DNA of 64,000 nt from Amphibalanus amphitrite (lineage: Eukaryota; Arthropoda; Thecostraca; Balanomorpha; Balanidae). The notes beneath the pieces were generated by a model. That model did not search any database, was not told the DNA's origin, and was given only the letters and a program-made list of their open reading frames with translations. The position numbers and the translations under genes are program-made. This document shows, piece by piece, positions 49,561-61,502 of this stretch (within the stretch, counting starts at the first letter, position 1; each line of letters begins with the position of its first letter). The stretch lies in NCBI RefSeq assembly GCF_019059575.1, contig NW_024881714.1, forward strand, positions 372,001-436,000, read 5' to 3'.

Positions 49561-52280
49561 GCCTTCTCAATGTCTTTGACGCCATGACCGGCGCCACTAT
49601 CACCCGAGCCGTTAGGTTGTTTGGTGTCGCGACTGAGAAGGCGGAATCCCAAGAGCATTCCACGTGTCACGTTCACCGGGACTCGGGATAGCACAGCCCG
49701 GAGACAGGCGAGTGAGCCTTGGATAAATATAGAAAGAGGTCCGTGATTTCATGTTTGTGAGACAGGATGGTATGTGGTTAGATAAGGGATCCATTAGCTG
49801 TGACTTAGCTGTAAGTGTTGACTGAGACAGTGGGTATGATAATGTAATCGGTAAGTGGGTCCTCAGCAATGCATCGGAACCGAAATGAAATGGTCGAGGA
49901 CCGAGCTGGTATTCGGGTATTCCCGGATTTTCTCCACTTGACCCGATCAGCGGTCGCGGCTGAATGGGTTCTACAGATCCCAGTCCGGTTAAGGTCACCC
50001 GTTACGCCTCCGTGGGTCGACGACACCCGGTTCCATAAAATTCTCAGACGGAGCTCTCTTCAGCCGTAGCGGTACGGCGATCGCCCCGCCACCTATCGAC
50101 CAATCATCGCACTTTTACTGTGTTTGCTTACCGCTAGAGACGCGACCTTTGCCGGTATGTGCCTGTCCGCTCGGTCGGTCCAGCCTTCAGACGGGTTCGG
50201 AAGGCTCTGGACGGTGACGTCACCATCGGCCGGATGTCGGCTCACGTTCGAGCTCAGAGAGCTATTCGTGGCTGCCGCCGGGCTGGGGACGGGCCGGAGG
50301 GCGGCTGGGGACGGGGACGGGCTCGGCCGTCTACTCCTCCCCCCGTTTGCCACCGAACTGGTGCCGGGGAACAGCGATCGGTCCGTACTCCCCGCCGGGC
50401 TAATAATGGATCAGTCAGTCTCAGGGCACTGGAGCGGCGGCCGGCCGGGCCGTTTGGAGCCACCGTCAATGACATTCTGTCCGAATTCGGAGACAAATTG
50501 AATGACGGTCCCGATACCAATGCAGTTTTGAAACCATGAATCATTTCCGCCGGGTGCGTCAGAATTTCGGCGAATCGGTGATGTATTCGATACATAAGCT
50601 CAGAGCATAAGTTGGAAGGCTGCCAAGGACTCAACTCACTGGAAACTTTTCTGATGAACGCTAACCGGTCTCCCTGCCCTTGCGTCGCCCGGCATCCTTT
50701 CCCAGTTGCTGATCTTTACTTCTCAGTTCACATTGCAAGTTGTGCTGTTATCCGGCAAACTTTGTTCCCCGGCGCCGCCTAAATCGCTGCCAGACCTCCT
50801 CCCCTCTCCAGGCGCGGGGCAGTGGGGGGGGGGGGGCAGACAGCTGCCGGCCGGGCTCTTCAGCTTGACAGCAGCCGGCGCCACCTCCCCCTCCCCCCCG
50901 AGACGCGTCTGGTAGCGCGCTGTTCGGCTCTGAAAGACACCGCCCCTCCAGTTCAGCCAGGCACGCGACAACACTCGAACCTCGCCCATCCAACCCGGCT
51001 AAAACGGACTCGCGTCGTGTTGTAGCACTCGACTCCCAGTGCTCTATCTTTCCTCTCCCTTACCCTCGGGCTTTGACCTGCCCCCGGTCGAGCCGGCTAT
51101 TTCCAACTCACCGTCCGTCGTCTGCCCGTGTGTCTGAAGTGGCGCCGTAGTGACGGACGCCCGTCAGCAGCGCCGCAGTGATTGCGACACGTTTGGCACG
51201 AAGAGCGGCGCGGCGCCCAGCCGTGAAAGTGTTGGCGAACGGCGCAGCCGGGGACCGAGACCGTCCGTGGTTGGTTCGGCTCGGTCGGACTCCAGACTTC
51301 CCTGGGAGTCTCGGCGGGTCGCGGTGGGAGCTGCGCGCTTGGTCCACCGTTCAGAGGGAGACGTGTGTGGCTGAGAGCGCTGGACGGTTCCAGATGAGGT
51401 CGCCAGTCGCGGATGTCTGCGTTCGGACACGCACTGTGACTGCGCTGTCCATTGGGGTGTGGTGGATTCGCCGGCGCGCCGTCAGTGCCTTATTTGTCGT
51501 CGTTGGTCACGAATGAAATCGCTGGTGATCGATAGTGAGCTCATAGGTGACTTGGCCATGTCTTCTGTGCGCCGCCCTCGTCTATGCGCGGTCATATTCG
51601 TCAGATGTTTAGTGTTCATACTTCTTATACAGGAACATAAATCAAACCCCGCCGATCGCCGGGAGAGCGCTGTCGATTCAGCCGGGGCGTCCAATCGCGC
51701 TGAGTGGTCGCTGGCCTTGGCGTCTACCCGGTACCTCTCTGAGGCGCGTCGGGACGCTCGACTTTGACCGAGACTGGCCGGATGTGACCGCGAGTGCCTC
51801 AGTCGCACCTGGGGCACGTCGGCTCCAATCGAACGACGCCAAACTGAGCAAACAGATATGAGCTCCGCCGCCGCCGCCGCCGCCGCCTCGGTCGCGATCC
51901 GCCTTGGAGGGCGGGACTGGCGACAGGCGGAGAGTGGCCAGCGGTCGAGTCGCTCGCCGACACGTCAGCAAATAAACATGGCCAGTGGGGCCGGCATCGC
52001 CTTTGTCGACTGTTTGGACACGGTCGACGGTGACCAGTGCTCGGCGCTCGCCCTTCGTCCGCCGCAGACACGTGAGGGTCACGATCAGGGGCACCGCGGG
52101 GATCGGAGACCAGAAGCCACCAGCCGGGGGCGGGGGCGGCGCGGGTGGTCACTGGTTCTGGAAACGTCGCTGACAGCCCCTATGAGTCGCCGCCATGACG
52201 GGAGGGAGTGCTGAGTGGGCGCCGCCGCTGCACCCAGTTGGGTTAGACCGGCGGCGAACTATGAGCACGACTTTGAGTCG
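49561..52280. other. No gene confirmed; GC-rich with one poly-Ala frame
   Basis: A 13-base G-run is at 50824-50836. At 51858 an ATG is followed by a (CCG)n run (51865-51887) that would encode MSS then poly-Ala, in a 118-codon frame. Such frames occur in real first exons but also wherever CCG runs expand. No splice partner was found. Confidence 0.5.
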
Positions 52281-52281
52281 T

Positions 52282-52299
52282 GACTCAGGCGCCTGAGTC
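52282..52299. repeat. 18-bp perfect palindrome with AP-1-like ends
   Basis: GACTCAGGCGCCTGAGTC is its own reverse complement. With the preceding T it gives TGACTCA (52281-52287), an AP-1 site. GAGTCGTGA flanks it twice as a direct repeat (52275 and 52295). Confidence 0.85.
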
Positions 52300-55200
52300 G
52301 TGAGTTAGTCACGGGACCGGTCGACACATCAGGTGACTATGACGGACTTGCATCACGCTGTCATGGAACTGCAATGTAGCCAAGGCGCACATCTGTCCTT
52401 TTGTTTCGCGTTCGGGCGGCTGTCGGTAGACGGTTGACAGGCCCGAATAGACGTCTACGCATCTGCAGAAGGGTTGATTAAAGGCCAGACCAACAGACAA
52501 ACGGGTGGACATCCTTCAGTGGACGGTGATGCAATCCCAAAAACCAACCAACAGAAGCCTGGGGGCGGTCAGCGGACGGATGGGCCGACCACATTTGATT
52601 CGTGAAACCCAGCGAGTCTCCCCGATTCCGGTGGCCAGTCCGACGGATGGAGAGCCAGATTGCGTTTCCTGCGAAGTCGGCGCTGCACCGCTATCAGTCT
52701 GTCGGGCGACACCGGTGGGCGGGCGCCCCGGAAGGACGTCATCCGGTGCTGCGCTCGGGTCAGAGCGTTCACAGCGGTCACAGCGGCCGGCGTCGGCCGC
52801 TGGACGGACGGTGCGCTCCTGACCTCCATCGACCCGGCTGATGCCTGGACGGCCTGGAAGTTCGTTTTGTCGAATTATTAGGTCACCCAGAGTGGAGGCA
52901 AATAGGTGTGGATTTTTAGGTACCTAGTGTGTCGGTCGTTTCTTTTCTCGTTCATAATTGGTTAACTCGGGTAACAGTGTCCAGCGCCGTACCTATCTGT
53001 CATAACGGTATAATCAGCGCTGGCTCTCCGCGAGATAACCTGTCGCTACTGACGACTCCCACTCCTCTGTGCGTGGACTGAAGCCCCGGGCACGTGGGGG
53101 TCACTGGGGCATCTCATCATCCGCACCCGATACCTCATCCTGGCGTCTCGGACCTCGGGGAATGGCTGTAACGCCGTCTCGTGCACAGTTCACGGTCCGT
53201 CCTGGGGGCGTCGGCCGCTGCTGTCACCTTCCGTCGGTACGACCGGCATGCCGTGTTGATTAACGCCTGCCTACTGGGTATCGCTAACGACCAACGCTGC
53301 CGATCATAAGCTCTACTTAGATGGTGAGAAGTCAAAGTGAAGACGTACCGAAGTCAGAAGTGCAAATGCGGGCGCTATTGGTTCGAAGCGCGCTGTTGGC
53401 TTGGACGGGCCAGGCCGGCTTTATTTATAGGGTTACGAGCTATTTTGATCACGTATCTTGCAGTCTGATGACTGCTGTGCGGTGGCGGCCAGGCTGTTGT
53501 CTGCCAGTTATGTTGTGTCGTTTGGCTGTGGATGCGCTTTGTCCTCCCTGCACCGTCGTAAGACGTTGAGTGCAAGATACATGATGTTTATGGATTCGTT
53601 TTATTAACAAGTAACTAGGAGATAATACAAACCATGAACTTTTTTCTTTGCCGTTCGACCACCTCGCAACTTATTTGTCTCACAGAGATTGATTGTCAAG
53701 CCGTCTCTTTAAAAGCATTATTTTGGTTTTAGTTCTATAGAAATTCGCCCGACGGCTAATAAATTACATAATTTATAAATCAGTGACCGTCTCCTGTTGC
53801 CAAGTATTTACGGCCATGATCATCCTTCCTCCAAATTTAGCCGCAATTAATCACGTTCGTGCAACGAAAGCCTGCGATACATCTGGGCCGGATACCGGCC
53901 GTTTCCGGCTGGGCGCGTTATACGACTACTCGGTTCGCCCTTTGTCGGCCGGGTTGTCGGCCGGGTGTGCTGATGACGAGGTGTGTGTTGCCAACCTGGT
54001 GTCTCTTTGCCACCTCACTGACCGTCGCGGGTCGTCACAGGCCGTCCGGCCGACCCCCTGAGTCACTGGGGTTCCACTGAGGGAGGGGAGCGCCCCGTGC
54101 GAAACTCAGTTCCGAGCACAGCAGCTGCGCCTATTGATTCGGCCGGCCGGCTGGTTGGGTCCCCTGTGACCGGCCAAAGGGTCGGAGGGAGGGGAGGCGG
54201 GGGTGGACGGATCACACAGCCATCAGCTGATCAGTCGACCGGGGTGGGGGGGGGGCGGTTGTAAATGGGGATCGAAACGAACCGGCGCGTGCGCTTAGAG
54301 ACCACCCGCCGGGGAGGGTAGGGAAATGGGGTAGGACGGCGTGATGGGACACGGGGAACTGCCTTCACCGAGCGGCTTAGCTCTGGAATCTGGATATCTG
54401 TGGCAGAGGGTTGTCCGAGCAGCATGTTTGTGGTTTGTTGAGATGCTCCGTAGCCGAAGGAAGATCCGTCGTTCTTGGTGAGGTAAACCTTATTGCTATG
54501 GCAACAGCCGGCCCAGTCGGCACAAGACCACAACATAAAGTTATCTTTTCGCTTGGATAAGCCGGGCTTTGTTTGCTGGTTTAGTTTAAGCATTCGTCTC
54601 TGACGCAATAAATGCACCTTCATACGATACCGACGAACCCATGAGGAACCTCTTCGCGTTAGTCAGTGCGCCGCATTTCCTATGCCTCCGGCCGACTAGG
54701 GCACTGGGTTCGCCGGGGGCCGCGGTGCACGGTTTGCCTCTGTGGCCGACATGAGAGCCGCCGCCGCCGCCGCTGTCGGCCCCGCTGCCGAGCCGTGCCA
54801 CCCGACAGGACTGGCGAGCGGCGGACGGCAGTGGCACCCCGGCCGCACTCACACTGCACTTTGGCCAATTACTGAGTGCAGCAGCTCGCTGGCGTGTAGG
54901 CAATTACCGTCGGCAGAGAGCCCGCTCGGGCGCTGCACATGGGCTGGAGTTCGGCGCCAGAGTGATACGGGCAGACGGACGTTCAAAACTCGTGCGGCAA
55001 ATGGTCCAGTCTTGGTCCAGTCCAATCCGGCGCTTCAATCCAGACAGGCTCCCAAACCCATCTAAACGTATAACGGACGGACCATTTGGCCTCATATCTC
55101 TCGAACTCTCACACTAAACTGGTCTAAATACTGCTGTCTGGAATGCTGACCAGGCGTCCTCCGCTCCTCGCGCCGTTAGTTATCGCTCGACGGTACAGCC

Positions 55201-56705
55201 TCAGCCCGGGCTCATTGGCCGTGTTCTCATTACCTCGCCTTGTCACCTGTTGAAGCGCAGAGCCGCGGGCCGTTTGCGCGTCTCGGTCCCGTTAGCTGGT
55301 CCCAGCTACCGTAGGCAACAGCTGTGACGACGACGCACCAGCCCGGGGGTTTGACTGTGTGTGGACCCAGTTGGCTACGACTGTGGGCCACAGGTGATAT
55401 CTGCACCTGTGACTGAAGGCTGTTCCTCGGTCGTAACCTTACCGGACTGAAACTGATCTGGGATGAGTCACGAGGAGTTGAGTGGAGGGCTAAGAAGCCG
55501 ATTTAGCTGAAGTGACATGCATTATTTATGTCCCGGTAAATTGTGATGTTTCGCTTGTTTAGCACCGTGTGTTCCTAATCGCACGGTGTTTAGGCTATTT
55601 CCGCAACATGTGACCGAAATGTTTGACCGTTTTTATCCGGGAGTTCGTGATGTTAAACGGATATCCTGAGAGTTCTGACTGGCACTCGACATCGGCCTCA
55701 TTCACGTCCCGGTCTGTCACGGAATGCTGGGAAAACATTTCGCCGAACAGGCCAGCTCTGTTCCTCTGGGTCCGCTCTCGGCCGGGCTGAGTGGCGCCTT
55801 GTCACGAGTCGCTACTGACAGCTGCTCGCCGCTCGGGACTGATGACTTCGATCGTGACAGGGGGACGGCTCCCAGGAGACCCGAGCCCTGCAGAGGGGAA
55901 AAAGAGGCTCTGATAGGGGGCCAAACTGGGAGGCGCCCGGCGCCGGCGGCCGGGAGGGCATGAAGTGGGAGTCTGGGACCCCACCCAAAGCACGTCGACT
56001 CGCCCCGGGCCCCCAGCGGGGCAGGGTACCCACGTCGGCCCGGCAGGAGGCACTCGACCGGAACCGGAAAATGTAGAGAAACCCGGCCGGCACAGCGGTG
56101 CTTTACCGGCCGCTGATTTCATCATGTCGCGGCCGGGCGCCGTTTTCCGAGCGACTGACTGTCACCGCGGCCTCAGCTGTCGGGCCGCCGGCTGAGGGGC
56201 GGTGGGTTCAGTTGGCCGGCCGCGGCGGCCAGCACCCCGTTCCTGCCGCACTGCCTATCCGGCTGAGAGGCTGGCCACACCCGTCCGTTCGCGGCGTCCC
56301 TTCATGGTGCTATCGACCGGTAGCGGCGGCAGCTGCGGGCCCAGCAGCTGCCGAGCCGGCCCGTTCAACTCGCCGGCGGCCACCACAACGCCCCAATAAA
56401 GCCGGGGCATGACCGGCACGGCGCCTGCCCCGACCTCCATTCACGGTAAATCCTCCAGGCGATGAGATGGAGCCCAGCAACGCGTCGGTGAGACGCTCGC
56501 GTCGGCTGATGGATTTAGTTGCCGAGAACGACATGCGGGCTTTTGGGGGATCATCCATGCCCCCGGCAACGCTACCGCCGACTTGAGGTGAATACTGAAT
56601 GTCGAGCTGGTAGTGAAAATACGACAGGGGAAAATAGCACCGTCGCGATCGTCGCGCCCGACGCGGCCGTTCGTCGCGTCCGACGCGCTGCGATCAATGC
56701 GCCGA
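52300..56705. other. No gene supported
   Basis: GC-rich with an AT-rich window at 53570-53830. A 10-base G-run is at 54246-54255 and a short GCC run at about 54757-54773 (poly-Ala frame from 54742). Frames up to 130 codons lack recognisable features. Confidence 0.55.
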
Positions 56706-56849
56706 TGACTCAGAGCAGTGACTCAGCCGCCGGCGGTCCTGTGACACGTGTGACGTCATCGGTGACTCATCGGTCCTCTCGGCGTCGCTCCAAATTCTCA
56801 GGTGACGTCACATGGCGTGCCGCGCGTGATTCGCGCTCTGATGACGTCA
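56706..56849. promoter_or_regulatory. Dense CRE/AP-1 (bZIP) site cluster
   Basis: TGACTCA at 56706, 56719 and 56763; TGACGTCA at 56751, 56803 and 56842; and an E-box CACGTG at 56745 directly abutting the first CRE. Six full consensus bZIP palindromes in 144 bases is far above chance. They lie in CpG-rich DNA, suggesting an enhancer or promoter responsive to CREB/ATF and Fos/Jun-type factors. The target gene is not apparent in the window. Confidence 0.55.
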
Positions 56850-56924
56850 CACTGTGCCGTGTCCCGTGTCGGGTCCCAGGTGATCGGAGCTGGGGTGGGG
56901 AGCAGGACCGTTATGGGGACGGCT

Positions 56925-56940
56925 GGGGGGGGGGGGGGGG
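56925..56940. repeat. G16 homopolymer
   Basis: Longest mononucleotide run in the window. A second run, G14, is at 57861-57874. Confidence 0.95.
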
Positions 56941-59900
56941 AGCGAAATGACTAACGGGCATATCATGCTAAAAGAGTACCTAAACGAATAGGCTGATATC
57001 GAGCCCTGGTGAACCCATGAGAGGGAAGGCCAACCCAACGCCGTTGGGCATTGTTAAACACAACGGGGTTTCACTGTATCAACATCACCGGAAGGCACTT
57101 TTTCCTCTGATGAGAGCAGGTGACTCAGCTACCAAGACACACTGAACGCTAACTTGTAATTCGTGCACACAGTAAATATCTGGCTGCATTGATGAATGCA
57201 TTAGCTGAAATTTGCAGTCAGCAGGTTTTCCCTGTTCCTATCTGCGGCTCGGTCGGGCGGCACTGGTCTGAAGACGCGGCGAACGGCGGACGCCGATCGG
57301 CCGGTCTGTCGGTCGGTCCGCCCGCCCTGCACGCTGCCGAGCGCTGATAGCAGCGGAGGCCATTTCCGCCGGAATGTGCCGCGGACCGGCCACCAGTGAC
57401 CGGTCTGGTGAATCATCACCCTGGCAGCCGCCGCCGCCGCCGCCGCCGCGCCACCGTCGCTCCTAACGCTGCCGCCGCGACGGGCCTACCGTCCTTCGCC
57501 AATACCGGCCCACAAATGCGGAGCGCCGCGGCGGGCATCGGGAGGCGCTCGCGGCCGTCATATAGCATGGTTCAGATTTCAGTACTTCTGATCATGTGTG
57601 TTTTGTGTGGGTGGGTGTGTTTGACGGATAAGTCACAGCCCATCGATCTCCAAAATGGATGTTTGACTAGGGCGTTTCAGCGCTACTGCACCGGGCCATC
57701 ATGAGAGAGGACACGCCCCTTTTCAGCCGTCAGGCCACGGGATATTTGGCTCTGATGTTCATGTAGGTTGATGTGGCGCCTGGCGCTTGTGCTCGGCCTT
57801 TCAAATGGCGGCGTGTTCGAGTTGCCCTGACCGACAGCCGCTGGGGCCCCCGCGCCGGTCGGGGGGGGGGGGGGTAGGGAGGCGGTTTCCGCCACGTCAC
57901 CGCAGCTTTATCGGGCCGGCTGGTCGGGGGCCGGCAGCGTCTGCGGTCTGGCCCGCAGTGGGGCCGGCGCCGGCCCGTCCGGACCTCCAGGGCCCGCCCT
58001 CGAGGGCCCACAGACTCACAGAGACCCGGGGGTCTCACACGGTCGAGGGAGGGGCCGCCGGCCGACCGCTGGCGCCGCCTGGCGGCCTCTAAACCTGACC
58101 CACAAACAGCGGACGGGCTGCGGCGGGCCGACTGGTCCGGCTGCCCCTCCCCGGCCCCCTCAGCCTCCCCTCCGCTGTGTAGTCATGGTGACCATTTCGG
58201 TACCCGACCGGCGAGAAAATCGATACCACCAGCTGGCGGCGGCCCGGCTGAATTCGACTGGGCGCGGCCCGACGCCCGCCCGTCCGCGGCGCCGGCCGGG
58301 CCTGGCTCTCCGGCCTCCGGGCTGCCACGTGACCCGGCCGCGGGCGGCTGACCTTTGACCCGGAGCTGGCCGGCGACGACCCGCCTTGTTTGGCGTGATG
58401 TGCGCGCCCTGTTGGCAACACACGAACGAACACATCAGCCGCGGATCCGAGCCGAGAGCACGGCAGGCTTGCGAAATTCGCTCGCTCCGGTCGGTAGATC
58501 AGTCTGAGGCGAATCAGAGGAGCGGCCGCCGACCCGCGCGGAGCGAGCGTCCCTGCGCCGCGCGCTGCATGGGTGCTGACTGCATAGCAGGCGACTTTCT
58601 CCGTGGCGTGGAAAAACCGGCTGGCGAGCGGGCGAGTCTGCTGTCTCGCCTTCTCTATAGGCTGGTCGCGTAGAGCGGCAGCGATCGTTGGGAACCTAAC
58701 AGGAGTGAGGGGTTGAGGGAATGAGGGTAGGGTTGAGGGAAAGAGCCAGCTTGGGAAGGGGGTTGATAGGGAGGGACGAGGCTGACGTAGACCACCCCAT
58801 TCGGCGCCGGCCCGGTCCGCTGCCGCCCGTTAGGCAGTGCCCAGGAGACCGATACACTGCCTGCCATCAGCCGCTGCCGTCGGCGCCGGCCGCTCGCCGC
58901 CGCCATCAATGGGCGTGGCAGAGTAGCGGGCGCCGCCCCGGCCCGCTCTGTCCGTCGGCGGCGACGGCGGTCTCTGTGGGAGTCTGCGGCGCCGCTCCCC
59001 CAGCGCGGTCGGGCCGACGCAGTGGGGGAGCCGGCGCGTCGCGTCGGCGCCGTTGTTTGTTCTCGGCGAGGTGGGGCGACGCAGACCCGTGGGAGCCGGG
59101 CTCCGGCGTCTCTGAGGAGAGGCGCGGAGGAGAGAGGCAGGAGGGAGAGCAGCTGTGGCGGCCCGATACTAGCAAAACTGGGCCGAGGCGAGCCAATATT
59201 AGCAACAGGCGGCGATGTGTAGATCGGGTGAATGTCGGACGGGTGTAAATAAGATGTACCGACTCACTCCAACACAAATATCATACTGAAACTCGAGATC
59301 GTTTATACGGAGAGCACAATCTCACTCGGCTGCCTGGAAACCCTCTCACTGGCGTCCGTGGTGGTGCTCGCTCAGATCCGCAGGCATATTTTCACGTCCC
59401 GCTACCGCTGGACCATGGCAGTTAAGGCTGGCATGTGGTCGTAGCGAGTCCCAGCTGTTAGCCCTCCTGAATATTGCAGAAGCGGAGAGCCAGCCAGGCG
59501 TGACCGACGGCCGAGACGGCGCTCCGAGGGCTACACTGCCTCACGGGGACCGAGGCTAGTCCACTGCAGTGTCGGACTGGGATTCGAACACCGCTCCTGT
59601 GTCAAACTCTTGTCCTTTCTACCATTTCGTCTTTTATTTTAACGTTTTCCTTCGTCGCTAGTGTGTTGGTGTTTTCCATTTATTTTCGCCAGATTCGTGT
59701 CGCTTCTGATGACATTGACTTTCCATGCTCATCCAACGGCAATCATCTGATTTCTCCGGCACATTATTCGCCAGTTGGCGACTTGGCCTTTATCGCTAGG
59801 TCACGGCAACAGGTTGTCCGGCTATTATTTATCGTGTCGTGTCGTGTTATAACGCGACATTTATCAGCGATGGGAATGGAGTCTGTTGATCTCATTCTTC

Positions 59901-61357
59901 GCTGGCGAACGGTGTAGCGGTGTATGAGGAGAAAGGGATTTAGCTTAGGTATGCCTGTCGGCGGCTTCTGACTGGCCCTTCTCTCAGCCCGGACCCGACC
60001 GTCTCAGTCGCCTCCGGCCGCCACTGTGTGTTTGCGCAGCCGAGCTGGACCGGCTGACCTCTCGGTTTTTCTGCTCTGGCCTGGCCGCCGTTTCTTGCGG
60101 CCCGGCCGATATGAGCGCGGTGGCTACTCAGAGACAGTGAGGGGCCGCCGGGAACTGAATGCGACATGCAGAGCTCCGAGAGCTGTCTTTGTTTGCCGTC
60201 GCGCTCAGAATTCATGACGCAAGCGGCAGCGGGATCCGCGACAAAGAAACGCCAGGGTAAGCGACTTTTGGTCGTGGAATGGATCAGTCTAGCTCGGTCG
60301 GTACGTGACGTTCATTCAGTCAATCCAGTGCACTATTAATCATTGAGTGGCTCATTGCGAATGACGCAAACATCAATCAGCCTTGGTGCCCTTGCCGACA
60401 AATAGAACGATTAATTATTTAGCCACCGAAACGGCTCGCTCTGCCCGTATTGCAGCTCACTGCGGACTTCAAAGTCGGGCATTTCCGCTGCAGAGCTCGA
60501 TTGTTTTCCGAGTACGGCCAATTCGCGCATCACTTCGCTGTCGGTTTGTTCGCATTGAACCCAATAACAGCCCTGCCTAGCGTCGACTCTGTCCATTCCT
60601 GCGGCAAGTGTAGACCAGCGTTGGATCGAGTCCAGTGCACACTGCACAGCATACTGGACAGAGTGCAGCGGTTGGCTATCGGGCCGCGGTTGCATCACGG
60701 TCGCGCAGGCATCCGCCGCCTCCGCCGGGCGGTGGGTTGACTCGCGAGACGTGCAGGGCGCAGCCCCGCAGTACTGTTTACCGGAGCGGGGGCGTTGCCC
60801 GCTGCCAGCGCCGGTGCCGCTGTCACCGCCCGCTCTGTGACCGCTGCTACCTCTCCCAGACACCACCACCACCGCCGTTACCGCGGGCGCAGGTCGGGTT
60901 TCGCCGTGTCGGTCGGCTCGACGACGGACGCAGGTGCGGCTCGGTCAGGCGCCGCTGGTCGCCGGCACCGTCAGACCACACTACCGTCACCGCAGACACC
61001 GCGTGGCGAGCGGCGCCGTGCGGACCAGGGAGCGCCGGCCGGCCCGACCGTATCATTACTGCACAGCGGGCGCGAGCGGCGCTTCATGGCTGCAAGGCCG
61101 CCGACTGCCTTGCCTGCGGCGCTGGTGCGGCTGAGAAGGTATGCGGCCCGCCCGCCGCGCCGCCGCTGTTGCTGCTGGGAGGCGGACGGGTCCGCCCGAA
61201 CACTGCAGAGTGCGGGTCCGGCTGTGGTCCGGCATACCTCCCTCACTCCCTCCCTTCCTCGTCAGTCACTTGGGACAGCCAGAGTCCCAGACGAGAGTTG
61301 CTCCCGGAACTGGATCGCTATATGTCGGCTCAGGAGACGGATATGCCGTTCCATACC
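56941..61357. other. No gene supported; GC-rich
   Basis: A (CCG)n run is at 57428-57449 and G14 at 57861-57874. Very GC-rich blocks at 57.8-59.2 kb and 60.7-61.3 kb keep many frames open (up to 268 codons at 60635-61441) in overlapping registers, typical of chance at this composition. They may contain unrecognised promoters or first exons. Confidence 0.5.
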
Positions 61358-61502
61358 GACTCCGGTGATGGACCTGTGATTCCATACCGGCTCCGCGGCA
61401 GCTCCGGTGACGGAACTATGGCTCCACACCGGCTCCGTTAGTGAACCTCTGGCTCCATTCTGGCTCCGTTACCGGATCCGTGGCTCCGCACCGGCTCCGT
61501 GG
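61358..61502. repeat. Degenerate minisatellite based on CACCGGCTCCG
   Basis: About four units of 31-45 bases built on ggtgacggaactatggctcc and accggctccgtta-type sequence, with variable unit length. Confidence 0.65.

Noticed and set aside
49008-49691. 227- and 132-codon open frames on the + strand
   Set aside because: They are translations of the degenerate CCGTCT minisatellite, open in more than one register.
59560-59610. GGGATTCGAAC, resembling the T-arm of a minus-strand tRNA
   Set aside because: The T-stem does not pair properly and no acceptor or anticodon stem can be drawn at the right spacing.
60635-61441. 268-codon open frame
   Set aside because: The GC-rich composition opens several overlapping frames here; no family resemblance and no splice-consistent partners.
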